Positions 25,484-34,260 of a stretch of DNA of 64,000 nucleotides are shown piece by piece. The stretch is from positions 1,612,001-1,676,000 of the forward strand of contig NZ_CP195105.1 of assembly GCF_051175565.1 (NCBI RefSeq), written 5' to 3'. The stretch is from Daejeonia sp002484105 (lineage in GTDB: Bacteria > Bacteroidota > Bacteroidia > Flavobacteriales > Weeksellaceae). Within the stretch, counting starts at the first letter, position 1. Each line of letters begins with the position of its first letter. A program made the position numbers and the translations under genes. Under the pieces are notes generated by a model. It made no database searches. It was given only the letters and a program-made list of their open reading frames with translations, and had not been told where the DNA came from.

Positions 25484-28177
25484 ATGAAGTTTTTGGAAAA
25501 TGTAGTCTCCGAGCTCCTTGATACAGAGCGTGATCTGTCAGAAATGGTTCTGGTGCTGCCAGGTCGCCGTCCGATGGTTTTCATCCGGAAAATATTCAGT
25601 GACCGCCGATATGAGGGGTTTCTTCCGGACTTTTATACTGTTGAAGATCTTTTTACCGAAATATCAGGAAGTATCCCAATCCAGGGGATTTCCCTTTGGC
25701 TGTATGCATACGATATCTACCGGAAGGCTATTGGAGACGAAGATTTTGAAGCCTTTGTCAAATGGTTTCCGACACTGCTGAAAGACTGGGATGATATGAT
25801 GAAATTTTCTCCCGCCGATACTGGGGTGCTGCAGTATATGCTGGATGAAGAACGTATCCGGAACTGGAGTGAAGGACTGGGTGACGAAGATAATGTGCGC
25901 AACAGGAATCTCAGTTTCTGGAAAAAAATGAATGTCTTTTTGCCACAGCTCAAGAAGAAACTGGCTTCAGACGGATATGCTACGTCAGGAATGATTCATG
26001 AAGCGGTAATGAAAAATGCCGGCGATTTCTGCAAAAATACTGACAGGAAATATTGTTTTGCGGGTTTCAACGCGTTTACTCCGGCAGAAGAAAAACTGGT
26101 AAGAACCCTATTACAGCATGATAAGGCACTTTGTCTTTTTCAGGCAGACGAATATTACATTAAAGATGAGCGGCAGGAAGCAGGTGCTTTTCTCCGCGAA
26201 CATATGCAATGGAAAGAGTTCAATGATTACAGGCCATTTCGCTGGATCGGAAATGATTTTTCGAAATCTAAGGATATCAGCGTTTTCGAAGTTTCGGGAA
26301 ATATTACACAAACCAAAGTGCTGCCCGAAATTTTTGAACGTCTCGAGGATAAAAACCTTACGGGAACGGCACTTGTCCTGCTGGACGAAAATCTTTTGCC
26401 TGCAACTCTTGATGCGCTGGGCGAAGTGGGCAAAATGAATATTACAATGGGCTTCCCACTGAAAAATCTGGCATTCAGCAATGCCGTGAAACATATTTTC
26501 CATATCCAGAAGCAACTCACCAAAAAACCGGGTTCCTATTACTACAGCGATGTTCTCCAGGTGCTGGAGTCGGTGCCGGAAATACCTGCAAACAACGCCG
26601 TTGTCGACAGGTTTGTAAGGGAAATCCGTGAGCGGAATATGGTCTATATTTCTTACGGAAAACTGAAAACAATGCTGGATGGACTGACCTATTTTGACCT
26701 CTTTGAAAAGGAACCTGACAGCCTGAAATTTCTGCAGAAACTTTCTGATTTCTGTTTTCAGCTGAAATTCGGGGTTTCGGATGATGTGGTTTTTGAAAAT
26801 ATTTCACATTTCGAAAAAGCCTTCAAGACCATTGTCAACCTTAGTAAAAGTTATGATTTTGAAATCAGGATGGAGACACTGGAAGTACTTATCAATCAGA
26901 TGATTGGTACGGAAACTATCGATTTTCAGGGAGAACCTCTGGAAGGCCTTCAGGTGATGGGGCTTTTGGAAACACGTCTTCTGAACTTCAAAAATGTGAT
27001 CATGCTGTCTGTGAACGAAGGAAAACTCCCTCTTGGGAATACACAAAATACCTACATTCCATTTGATGTCCGCAAACATTTCGATATGCATACATTTTTG
27101 GAAAATGACAGTGTATATGCCTATCATTTTTACCGGCTGCTTCAGGACTCAGAGAATGTTTTTTTGCTCTACAACGGACTGACGTCGGGTGTCAATACCG
27201 GAGAAAAAAGCCGTTTTATTACGCAGCTCGAACTGGAAAGCCCACACGAAATTAAAGAAATTATTGTTGAAAACCAATCCGAACCGGTAGAAGAAAAACC
27301 AATGACGATAAAGAAAACTCCCGTCGTCATGCAGAAACTCCACGACTGGAAAAGCCGTGTTTCTGCTTCACATCTGACTTCCTATCTGCGTGATCCGGTA
27401 CAGTTTTATCTTAATTATATCCTGAAAACAAGGGAAACAGCAGAGATTGAGGAAGAGCTCTCCGTACGGAATTACGGCAATCTTATTCATTATTCACTGG
27501 AATTTCTTTATGGTTCGGTGACGGGCAAAATCCTGAAAGCGCAGGATTTGGAGAATCTTCTGACCCACATTGAAGAAGCACTTCAGCATTCTATTGCCAA
27601 ACTTCATCATCAGCCGGAATTCTATGAAAAAGGGATGAATTTTATCCATAAATCCATTGCCTCCAAAGTGCTCCGGAAAATAATCTCTTATGATCTTGAT
27701 TTGGTGCAGAAAGGAAATATACTCGAAATTATCGACGTAGAACGGCAGATTGAAGATGTAGTTTTTGTCATTGATAAAGAAACGGGAGATAAAGTCAAAT
27801 TTTTTGGTTATATTGACCGTATCGACCGCCTCAACGGTGTTATCCGTGTGATTGATTACAAAACAGGGAGAGCAAAATCTCTTACATTGCAGTTCGATGA
27901 GGATAATGTTGATCATCTTCTCATGATCGAAAAATACAAACAGGCAATTCAGCTTTGTATCTATCTTTATTATATCAATCATTATTCGCCTTATGCCGGC
28001 CAGCCTGTGGAGGCGGGGATATGGAGTTTTGCCGAAGCAGGGAAGGGGCTTACAGCACTGCAGACTGAAAATGGGGATTATGAAAAAGCCATGATTTCAG
28101 TACGCAACCTGATTCTGGAAATTCTGAATCCTGAAATTCCTTTTACAGAGAACATCCATGACGAATCTTACTATTAG
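25484..28177 (+). CDS. PD-(D/E)XK nuclease of the AddB/RexB type
   Basis: An 897-residue protein. The N-terminus FLENVVSELLDTERDLSEMVLVLPGRRPMVF resembles the inactivated helicase fold of AddB. The C-terminal quarter contains the nuclease: HLTSYLRDPVQFYLNYIL, GNLIHYSLE, then FFGYIDRIDRLNGVIRVIDYKTG with the D...DYK catalytic signature. AddAB-type complexes resect double-strand breaks for recombination. No iron-sulfur cysteine set typical of Firmicutes AddB is seen, and no addA helicase gene is adjacent. It begins about 108 nt after the lipoprotein gene. Confidence 0.82.
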   Translation: MKFLENVVSELLDTERDLSEMVLVLPGRRPMVFIRKIFSDRRYEGFLPDFYTVEDLFTEISGSIPIQGISLWLYAYDIYRKAIGDEDFEAFVKWFPTLLKDWDDMMKFSPADTGVLQYMLDEERIRNWSEGLGDEDNVRNRNLSFWKKMNVFLPQLKKKLASDGYATSGMIHEAVMKNAGDFCKNTDRKYCFAGFNAFTPAEEKLVRTLLQHDKALCLFQADEYYIKDERQEAGAFLREHMQWKEFNDYRPFRWIGNDFSKSKDISVFEVSGNITQTKVLPEIFERLEDKNLTGTALVLLDENLLPATLDALGEVGKMNITMGFPLKNLAFSNAVKHIFHIQKQLTKKPGSYYYSDVLQVLESVPEIPANNAVVDRFVREIRERNMVYISYGKLKTMLDGLTYFDLFEKEPDSLKFLQKLSDFCFQLKFGVSDDVVFENISHFEKAFKTIVNLSKSYDFEIRMETLEVLINQMIGTETIDFQGEPLEGLQVMGLLETRLLNFKNVIMLSVNEGKLPLGNTQNTYIPFDVRKHFDMHTFLENDSVYAYHFYRLLQDSENVFLLYNGLTSGVNTGEKSRFITQLELESPHEIKEIIVENQSEPVEEKPMTIKKTPVVMQKLHDWKSRVSASHLTSYLRDPVQFYLNYILKTRETAEIEEELSVRNYGNLIHYSLEFLYGSVTGKILKAQDLENLLTHIEEALQHSIAKLHHQPEFYEKGMNFIHKSIASKVLRKIISYDLDLVQKGNILEIIDVERQIEDVVFVIDKETGDKVKFFGYIDRIDRLNGVIRVIDYKTGRAKSLTLQFDEDNVDHLLMIEKYKQAIQLCIYLYYINHYSPYAGQPVEAGIWSFAEAGKGLTALQTENGDYEKAMISVRNLILEILNPEIPFTENIHDESYY

Positions 28178-28212
28178 TCTGACAAAAAAGACAGAATAAT
28201 CCTGCAATTTTC

Positions 28213-28256
28213 AAAAGTCTCAAGAACATCGGTGTTCCCGGGACTTTTATTTTTAT
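28213..28256. terminator. Intrinsic terminator between convergent genes
   Basis: AAAAGTC pairs with GACTTTT, and GAACA with TGTTC, in one long stem; T runs lie on both sides. It separates the AddB-like gene from the convergent agmatine deiminase gene and overlaps the latter's last codon. Confidence 0.65.
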
Positions 28257-29338
28257 ACCGCTGGTTCCTGCTGACTTAAACAATGGAAACTCCCTAATCC
28301 CCAGATGATATCGGTGGAATCAATTCCTACAACGGTTCTTTCGGGGAAACAATCCTGAATAATACGCAGCGCAATCGGATCTTTATCGCAACGATACGTT
28401 GGAACAATTACGTGTTTATTGGAAATATAGAAATTCGCGTAAGAAGCCGGTAAACGTTGATCTTCCCAAATTACAGGATCAGGCATTGGAAGTTCAATAA
28501 TATTTAAAGGACTTCCATCGAGCAAACGCATTTCTTTTAATTGACGAAGATTGTTTTGAAGAATTTCGTAGTTATCATCTTCTGGATTTTCTTCAACAAC
28601 AGTTAAAACGGTATTTTCATTCACAAAACGAATGGTATCATCTACATGACCGTCGGTATCATCACCAACAATTCCATCGTCCACCCAAAGAATCTGATCC
28701 ACACCATAAAAATCTTTCAGATAATTTTCAATTTCTTCCTGATTAAATTGTGGATTTCGGTTTGGATTAAGAAGGCAGGATTTTGAAGTTAAGATGGTTC
28801 CATTTCCATTAAATTCAACACTTCCTCCTTCCATAATGATTCCCGGATGAAAAACAGGAATTTGAAATTCTTCACCAATTCTTGTTGGAACCACATCGTC
28901 CAAATCAAAAGGTGGATATTTTCCGCCCCACGCATTAAAATTCCAATCAACAATTACTTTTTGTTCTTCTGCATCAGGATTAATTAAAAATGCCGGACCG
29001 TGATCGCGGCACCACGCATCGTTTGTTGGATTAAAATAGAACTCAATATTTTCTAAATTCGCGCCGGCTTGCAAAATACAATCCATGGCGAACTTGCGCA
29101 TTTCTTCGTCGCGCACGTTGATGCGTACAAATTCGTCTTCAGAAAGTACCTTTATGAATTCGCAATATTTGGGATAAATGGCTTCTATTTTTCCCGGCCA
29201 GGATTCTTCCTTATGCGGCCATGAAAGCCAGGTTGCTTCGTGCGGTTCCCATTCTGCAGGAAATTTGTAGCCAAGTTGCTTAGGAGTCTTGAAGTCCGGA
29301 AGTCCGGAATTTTGTAAATTGGAAAGGTTATTTTTCAT
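28253..29338 (-). CDS. aguA: Agmatine deiminase
   Basis: A 361-residue guanidino-group-modifying enzyme. It shows FPAEWEPHEATWLSWPH at the start, AWCRDHGPAF and HVDDTIRF substrate/catalytic blocks, and the nucleophile Cys353 in GLGSFHCLSQQEP. It converts agmatine to N-carbamoylputrescine and ammonia. Its partner, N-carbamoylputrescine amidase, is the gene 490 nt upstream on the same strand, making a two-step putrescine pathway. The first 20 codons run through a GTCCGGAAG-type repeat (29290-29313), so the N-terminus is unlike relatives and the true start may be later. Confidence 0.93.
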   Translation of the reverse strand: MKNNLSNLQNSGLPDFKTPKQLGYKFPAEWEPHEATWLSWPHKEESWPGKIEAIYPKYCEFIKVLSEDEFVRINVRDEEMRKFAMDCILQAGANLENIEFYFNPTNDAWCRDHGPAFLINPDAEEQKVIVDWNFNAWGGKYPPFDLDDVVPTRIGEEFQIPVFHPGIIMEGGSVEFNGNGTILTSKSCLLNPNRNPQFNQEEIENYLKDFYGVDQILWVDDGIVGDDTDGHVDDTIRFVNENTVLTVVEENPEDDNYEILQNNLRQLKEMRLLDGSPLNIIELPMPDPVIWEDQRLPASYANFYISNKHVIVPTYRCDKDPIALRIIQDCFPERTVVGIDSTDIIWGLGSFHCLSQQEPAV

Positions 29339-29348
29339 ATTAATTTTG

Positions 29349-29388
29349 AGTCCGAAAGACCGAAGGTCAGAAAATCGGAAAGTTTACG
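29349..29388. repeat. GTCCGAAAGACCGAAGGTC-type repeat, left of the four-helix gene
   Basis: GTCCGAAAGACCGAAGG followed by TCAGAAAATCGG is closely matched, in the opposite orientation, by the sequence at 40473-40501 (GTCAGAAAGACCTAAGG then TCAGAAAGTCCG). A related array lies on the other side of the gene at 29780-29829. Confidence 0.6.
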
Positions 29389-29399
29389 TTTACTTTTTT

Positions 29400-29756
29400 T
29401 TAATGTAATGATTTCTTTAATGCATTAATCATAACTACGATTTCTTCACATTTTTGGGACAATGAAATTAAATCAGATTCTTCAATGATTCCTCTTCGAA
29501 ATGCTAAATGCAAACATCCAACAACTTCGATTGCGGAGCGTAAAGCATATGAAAGAAATCTTTTAAATTCAGGATTTGTTTGTCCAGTTGAGCCTTCTGC
29601 AATATTTAGAGAAACAGAATCTGCCGCTCTTTTCATCTGGGAAGTCAAGACATAAAGTTCCTCTTTTGGAAAATAAGTTTTAGTCAGAGCATCAATTTCA
29701 ACTGATAAATCAACTGCTTTTTGCCAAACCAAAAGTTTTTCAAATTTAAAACTCAT
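29400..29756 (-). CDS. Four-helix-bundle (S23/IVS-type) protein
   Basis: A 118-residue protein of the four-helix-bundle family first known from intervening sequences of 23S rRNA genes. Landmarks are FEKLLVWQKAVDLSVEID, LTSQMKRAADSVSLNIAEGS and RFLSYALRSAIEVVGCLHLA. Its role is unknown. It interrupts the aguA-aguB pair and is bordered on both sides by GTCCGAAAG-type repeats, as if it had moved as a cassette. The ATG at 29756 is preferred over the GTG codon before it. Confidence 0.85.
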   Translation of the reverse strand: MSFKFEKLLVWQKAVDLSVEIDALTKTYFPKEELYVLTSQMKRAADSVSLNIAEGSTGQTNPEFKRFLSYALRSAIEVVGCLHLAFRRGIIEESDLISLSQKCEEIVVMINALKKSLH

Positions 29757-29779
29757 CACTTATACATTTATTTTCACAA

Positions 29780-29829
29780 TCTTCCAGACTTTCGACTTCT
29801 CCGACTTCGGACATCGGTCTTCCGACCTT
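29780..29829. repeat. GTCGGAAG-type repeat, right of the four-helix gene
   Basis: CTTCCAGACTTTCGACTTCT followed by CCGACTTCGGACATCGGTCT and TCCGACC is a degenerate array of the same units as 29349-29388. It reaches the stop codon of aguB. Confidence 0.55.
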
Positions 29830-30703
29830 AATCCTCGTCTAAAAATCGTTTTGTAATCGGCTGGTAAGAATCAATTCTCCTGTCACGAAGAAATGGCCAG
29901 TGTTTTCTGAAATAGTCGGATTCGTTTAAATCTAATTCCGTTACCACCACTTCTTCCTGATCGTGAGAAGCGAGATACAGCAATTTCCCTTGTGCGTTGG
30001 TGACGAAACTTCCGCCCCAGAATTTCATTGCGCCATCTTGCTCAAAACCCACTCTGTTTACCGAAACTACAGGAACACCATTTGCTACTGCATGCGAGCG
30101 TTGAATGGTTTGCCAAGCATTGTATTGATCTTTATTGGTTTCTTCATCTTGAGTTGTATCCCAACCAATGGCAGTTGGATAAAACATAATTTCAGCACCT
30201 TTCAAAGCGGTAATTCTGGATGCTTCAGGATACCATTGATCCCAACAGATTAAAATTCCGATGGTTGCGAATTTTGTTTTGAACACTTTGTATCCTAAAT
30301 CTCCTGGCGTGAAATAAAATTTTTCATAAAAGGCAGGATCATCGGGAATGTGCATTTTGCGGTATTTCCCAAGATAAGTTCCATCTGCATCCAAAACAGC
30401 AGTAGTATTGTGGTACAAACCTTGAGCACGTTTTTCAAAAAGGGAAGCGATAATAACAACTCCAAGTTCTTTCGCCACTTCAGAAAGTGCATCTGTAGAA
30501 GGACCAGGAATTGCTTCCGCTAAATTGAAATTATCGTAATCTTCTACATCGCAGAAATATAGCGAAGTAAATAATTCCTGCAAACAAACGATTTGAGCAC
30601 CTTTTGCAGCAGCTTCTCTCACTTTCTCGATGGCTTTGTTCAGGTTAGTGGCTTTGTCAGCAACACAAGACATCTGAACCGTTCCTATTTTAACTTTCGA
30701 CAT
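29828..30703 (-). CDS. aguB: N-carbamoylputrescine amidase
   Basis: A 291-residue nitrilase-superfamily enzyme with the Glu43-Lys116-Cys153 triad visible in LQELF, YRKMHIPDD and GILICWDQWYPE. The IGWDTTQDEE and WQTIQRSHAVANGVPVVSVNRVG blocks are typical of AguB. It hydrolyses N-carbamoylputrescine to putrescine, CO2 and ammonia, completing the pathway begun by AguA downstream. Confidence 0.93.
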   Translation of the reverse strand: MSKVKIGTVQMSCVADKATNLNKAIEKVREAAAKGAQIVCLQELFTSLYFCDVEDYDNFNLAEAIPGPSTDALSEVAKELGVVIIASLFEKRAQGLYHNTTAVLDADGTYLGKYRKMHIPDDPAFYEKFYFTPGDLGYKVFKTKFATIGILICWDQWYPEASRITALKGAEIMFYPTAIGWDTTQDEETNKDQYNAWQTIQRSHAVANGVPVVSVNRVGFEQDGAMKFWGGSFVTNAQGKLLYLASHDQEEVVVTELDLNESDYFRKHWPFLRDRRIDSYQPITKRFLDED

Positions 30704-30792
30704 TTTTAAATTTTATCCTGCAAAAATAAGGTTTTATTACAGAATTTGGTTTTCATTTTTTAATGTAGAATTTAAACATTGATTGAAAATAA

Positions 30793-30823
30793 AAAAGCCA
30801 CTGATTGTACATCAGCAGCTTTT
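30793..30823 (-). terminator. Intrinsic terminator of asnB
   Basis: AAAGC-ACTGAT and ATCAG-AGCTTT pair around TGTAC. On the minus strand the stem is followed by TTTTTATTTT. It lies just past the asnB stop. Confidence 0.65.
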
Positions 30824-30842
30824 GATCTTGATTGTAATAGAT

Positions 30843-32513
30843 TTAATACGAATCTTCGTGTACAGAAATTACGGCTCTTCCACTTGGGTCGTTCATTTTT
30901 TTAAATGCTTCATCCCATTCCAATGCAATTGGCGTTGAGCACGCTACAGAGGGAACAGAAGGAACGGTTCCTGCAGAGGTTTCACTTGGGAAATGTTCTT
31001 CAAATATAGTTCTGTAACGATATTCTTCTTTGTTTTGAGGAGTATTGAGCGGAAAACGGAATTTTGCATTTTCCATCATTTCATCGGTTACTTCTTGTTC
31101 TGCGATTTCTTTTAACGTATCAATCCACGAATAACCCACACCATCCGAAAACTGCTCTTTTTGTCTCCAAGCCACTTCTGGCGGAAGAAGATCTTCAAAT
31201 GCTTTTCTCAACACCCATTTTTCCATCTTGCCTTCGGCTTTGTTGATCATTTTATCTTGTGGATTCACCGTCATTGCCACATCCATAAATTCTTTATCCA
31301 AGAATGGAACTCGGCCTTCAATTCCCCAGCTCATCAATGCTTTATTGGCTCTCAAGCAATCATATAAATGCAATTTAGATAATTTTCTTACCGTTTCATC
31401 GTGAAATTCTTTCGCGTTGGGTGCTTTATGAAAATACAAATATCCTCCAAACAACTCATCCGAACCTTCGCCGGAAAGCACCATTTTGATTCCCATTGAT
31501 TTAATGACTCTTGCCAGAAGATACATTGGCGTGGAAGCTCTGATCGTGGTAACATCATACGTTTCCAAATGATAAATAACGTCGCGCACCGCATCTAAAC
31601 CTTCTTGAACGGTAAAGTTAATTTCGTGGTGAACAGAGCCAATATGATCTGCTACTTTTTTTGCCGCAATTAAATCCGGAGAACCGACCAATCCGACCGC
31701 GAAACTGTGCAAACGCGGATACCACGCTTCCTGAGTGTCGCCGCTTTCAATACGGTTTTTGGCATATTTCGCGGTAACTGCAGAAATAATGGAAGAATCC
31801 AAACCTCCAGAAAGCAAAACGCCATACGGAACATCCGACATTAATTGTCTGTGAACCGCTGCTTCAAGAGCTTCGCGGATTTTCTGAATATCGGTTACAT
31901 TATCTTTTACATGATCGTAACTTTCCCAATCTCTTTTATACCATTGCTGAAGTTCGTGACCTTCGGGACTGTACACATAATGACCTGGTAGAAAAGTTTC
32001 AATGGTATTGCAAACGCCTTCCAACGCTTTCAGTTCAGAAGCCACATAAAAGTTTCCATTTTTATCCCAACCTTGATACAGCGGACAAATCCCCATGTGA
32101 TCGCGAGCAATCAGATAAACATCTTTTTCAATATCGTAAAGGGCAAATGCAAAAATACCGTTCAGTTTTTCAATGAAATTTTTACCATCTCTTTCGTACA
32201 AGGCGAGAATTACTTCACAGTCGGATTTGGTTTGAAATTCATAATCCGGAAATTCTTCCCTCAGCTTCATGTGGTTGTATATCTCTCCGTTCACGGCCAA
32301 TACCACTTTCCCATCTTTTGAAAATAGCGGTTGTTTCCCGGAAGTAGGATCCACAATCGCCAAACGTTCATGAGAGAAGATGGTTTTTTCATTTTGGAAA
32401 ACACCGCTCCAATCCGGACCGCGGTGACGGATTTTTTTGGACATTTCCAAAACCTGAGGTCGTAACGTTTCAGTTTTCTGTTTTGCATCGAACAGACATA
32501 CAATTCCACACAT
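30843..32513 (-). CDS. asnB: Asparagine synthase B (glutamine-hydrolysing)
   Basis: A 556-residue protein. The N-terminal Ntn glutaminase has catalytic Cys2 (MCGIVCLF) and RGPDWSG and LAIVDP blocks. The synthetase domain has the pyrophosphate loop VLLSGGLDSSIISA and SGEGSDELFGGY. It makes asparagine from aspartate, glutamine and ATP. It is monocistronic: terminator downstream and a 365-nt gap upstream. Confidence 0.95.
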   Translation of the reverse strand: MCGIVCLFDAKQKTETLRPQVLEMSKKIRHRGPDWSGVFQNEKTIFSHERLAIVDPTSGKQPLFSKDGKVVLAVNGEIYNHMKLREEFPDYEFQTKSDCEVILALYERDGKNFIEKLNGIFAFALYDIEKDVYLIARDHMGICPLYQGWDKNGNFYVASELKALEGVCNTIETFLPGHYVYSPEGHELQQWYKRDWESYDHVKDNVTDIQKIREALEAAVHRQLMSDVPYGVLLSGGLDSSIISAVTAKYAKNRIESGDTQEAWYPRLHSFAVGLVGSPDLIAAKKVADHIGSVHHEINFTVQEGLDAVRDVIYHLETYDVTTIRASTPMYLLARVIKSMGIKMVLSGEGSDELFGGYLYFHKAPNAKEFHDETVRKLSKLHLYDCLRANKALMSWGIEGRVPFLDKEFMDVAMTVNPQDKMINKAEGKMEKWVLRKAFEDLLPPEVAWRQKEQFSDGVGYSWIDTLKEIAEQEVTDEMMENAKFRFPLNTPQNKEEYRYRTIFEEHFPSETSAGTVPSVPSVACSTPIALEWDEAFKKMNDPSGRAVISVHEDSY

Positions 32514-32878
32514 ATTTTAAAATCTTTTGTTTATTGTTAAATTTTATGATGCAATATTAACGGGATAATTTATAAAATAAAAATTATTTATTCAAAAACG
32601 GTATTTTGTTTTAATATTATATATTTGGTATAAATTTTTTAACTGAAAGTACTGCATATCGGAAGTTCGCCGAAAAATATTAACGGAAGAAAAAAAGCGT
32701 TTTTTAAGCTTTACTAAAAAAAAATGAAATAAAGAATGACTTATGTTATTTTTTTTGTCTGTAAAACGCAATTGTTTTGCAGCACATTTTCATCATTTGT
32801 GTTTTTTTACCTTCCTGCGTTTCTTTTTTGCAGGGAGGTTTTTTTGTGGAAAGTGAAAATGTTGCTTCAGTAACGGTG
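32514..32878. other. 365-nt gap upstream of asnB with two hairpins
   Basis: AT-rich. On the plus strand it holds TATATTTG (32620-32627, a -7-like box), a 9-bp-stem hairpin CTGTAAAAC/GTTTTGCAG (32759-32782), and the terminator-like hairpin listed separately. No open frame with family features was seen. It must contain the asnB promoter on the minus strand. Confidence 0.4.
32810..32845 (+). terminator. Plus-strand intrinsic terminator without an upstream plus-strand gene
   Basis: CCTTCCTGC pairs with GCAGGGAGG (9 bp, one G-T) and is followed by TTTTTTT on the plus strand only. Both neighbouring genes run on the minus strand, so it may end a small RNA starting within the gap. Confidence 0.5.
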
Positions 32879-34087
32879 TCAGTTGTTTTTTCTCCCGATA
32901 AGTGCCATATAGAAACCGTCATACCCTTCGCTGGGCATTATTTTTTGTTCTTCCAGTAAAGTAAAGTCCGGATTATTTTGCAAAAATTTCTCGATCTGGA
33001 GATGGTTTTCAGAAGGTAAAACCGAGCAGGTAGCATAAATCATTTTACCACCTTTCTTCAGGATTTTGGAATAGTCCTGCAGGATTTGCTGCTGTTCCGT
33101 TTGGATTCTTTCGATGAAATCTGCATCAATTTTCCATTTGCTGTCGGGATTTCTTTTCAAAACACCCAAACCAGAACATGGCGCATCAATGAGCAAACGA
33201 TCTGCTTTTTCGTGCAGTCTTTTGATGACTTTATTATCGGAAATTTCGCGGGTTTCAATATTATGGGCACCGGCGCGTTTGGCTCTTCTTTTCAGCTCGG
33301 CAAGTTTCCAGCCGTGAATGTCGAGGGCAATAATCTGTCCTTTGTTTTTCATTAAAGCCGCAAGGTGAAGCGTTTTTCCACCGGCTCCGGCACAGGCATC
33401 CACCACGCGTTGCCCTTCCTTAACATCCAGAAAATACCCGATTTTCTGAGAGCTGGCATCCTGCACTTCAAAAAAACCGTCTTTGAACGCCGATGTCAGA
33501 AAAACATTTTTCTTTTCTTCAAGCTGTACGGCATCAGGATAGCCTGCAACGCTATGGCTTTCTACGTTTTCTTCGTGGAGCTCTGCAATGAGGTTTTTCG
33601 CAGTGGTTTTCAAAGTGTTGACGCGCAGTACCGTAGGTGCCTGCCCGTTGAGCGCCTGCATTTCTTTTTCCCAGCTTTTTCCCAGTTCTGCTTCGAGTCT
33701 TTCAGCCAGCCATTCGGGGATGGAATATTCAATAGCTTTTGTAGGAACTGTATTTTTTTCTAATTTTTTGAGAATATCTGCGGTTTTGATGCCGTCAAAT
33801 TCTTCAAATTTTTTATAATGCGTCTTACTCCAAAGCAAATACGCCAAAATCAGTTTGTAAATGTTGGAGGGTTTTACCCCTTCGCCCATATAGTATTCCA
33901 GACGTTTTTTCCAGCGGATGATGTTATAAAAGATTTCAGAAACCACAGCGCGATCCTGGCTTCCCCACTTTTTATGGGCTTTTAACAAACGTTCAATGAC
34001 CTTGTCTGCATATTTATTTTTTTCAAAAAATGTTTCCTGTAAAGCATCGTGAATTCCGATGAGGAGGTTGCGGTGTATGAGTTCCAT
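32879..34087 (-). CDS. RsmB/NOP-family rRNA (cytosine-5) methyltransferase
   Basis: A 402-residue protein. An N-terminal NusB-like RNA-binding domain (about 1-130) precedes a methyltransferase domain with DACAGAGGKTLHLAALM (SAM loop), LLIDAPCSGLGVLKRNPD (catalytic Cys region) and MIYATCSVLPSEN (second conserved Cys). It probably forms m5C in 16S rRNA. The start is taken at MELIHRNLL (34087); the longer frame adds 20 codons of untranslated-looking sequence. Confidence 0.9.
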   Translation of the reverse strand: MELIHRNLLIGIHDALQETFFEKNKYADKVIERLLKAHKKWGSQDRAVVSEIFYNIIRWKKRLEYYMGEGVKPSNIYKLILAYLLWSKTHYKKFEEFDGIKTADILKKLEKNTVPTKAIEYSIPEWLAERLEAELGKSWEKEMQALNGQAPTVLRVNTLKTTAKNLIAELHEENVESHSVAGYPDAVQLEEKKNVFLTSAFKDGFFEVQDASSQKIGYFLDVKEGQRVVDACAGAGGKTLHLAALMKNKGQIIALDIHGWKLAELKRRAKRAGAHNIETREISDNKVIKRLHEKADRLLIDAPCSGLGVLKRNPDSKWKIDADFIERIQTEQQQILQDYSKILKKGGKMIYATCSVLPSENHLQIEKFLQNNPDFTLLEEQKIMPSEGYDGFYMALIGRKNN

Positions 34088-34260
34088 TGTATTACTTGAT
34101 GCTGATTTTAGCAATTTACAAAAATAATCAATTTTTGATTGATGCAAATACGTACCGCTATTTAAGAAATCTATAATGAAAATTATTTTACAACTTTCTA
34201 TAAAAAAAACCGCATAAATGCTGCTCTTTGTTTTTATGATAATAATACTTTATCTGTAAA

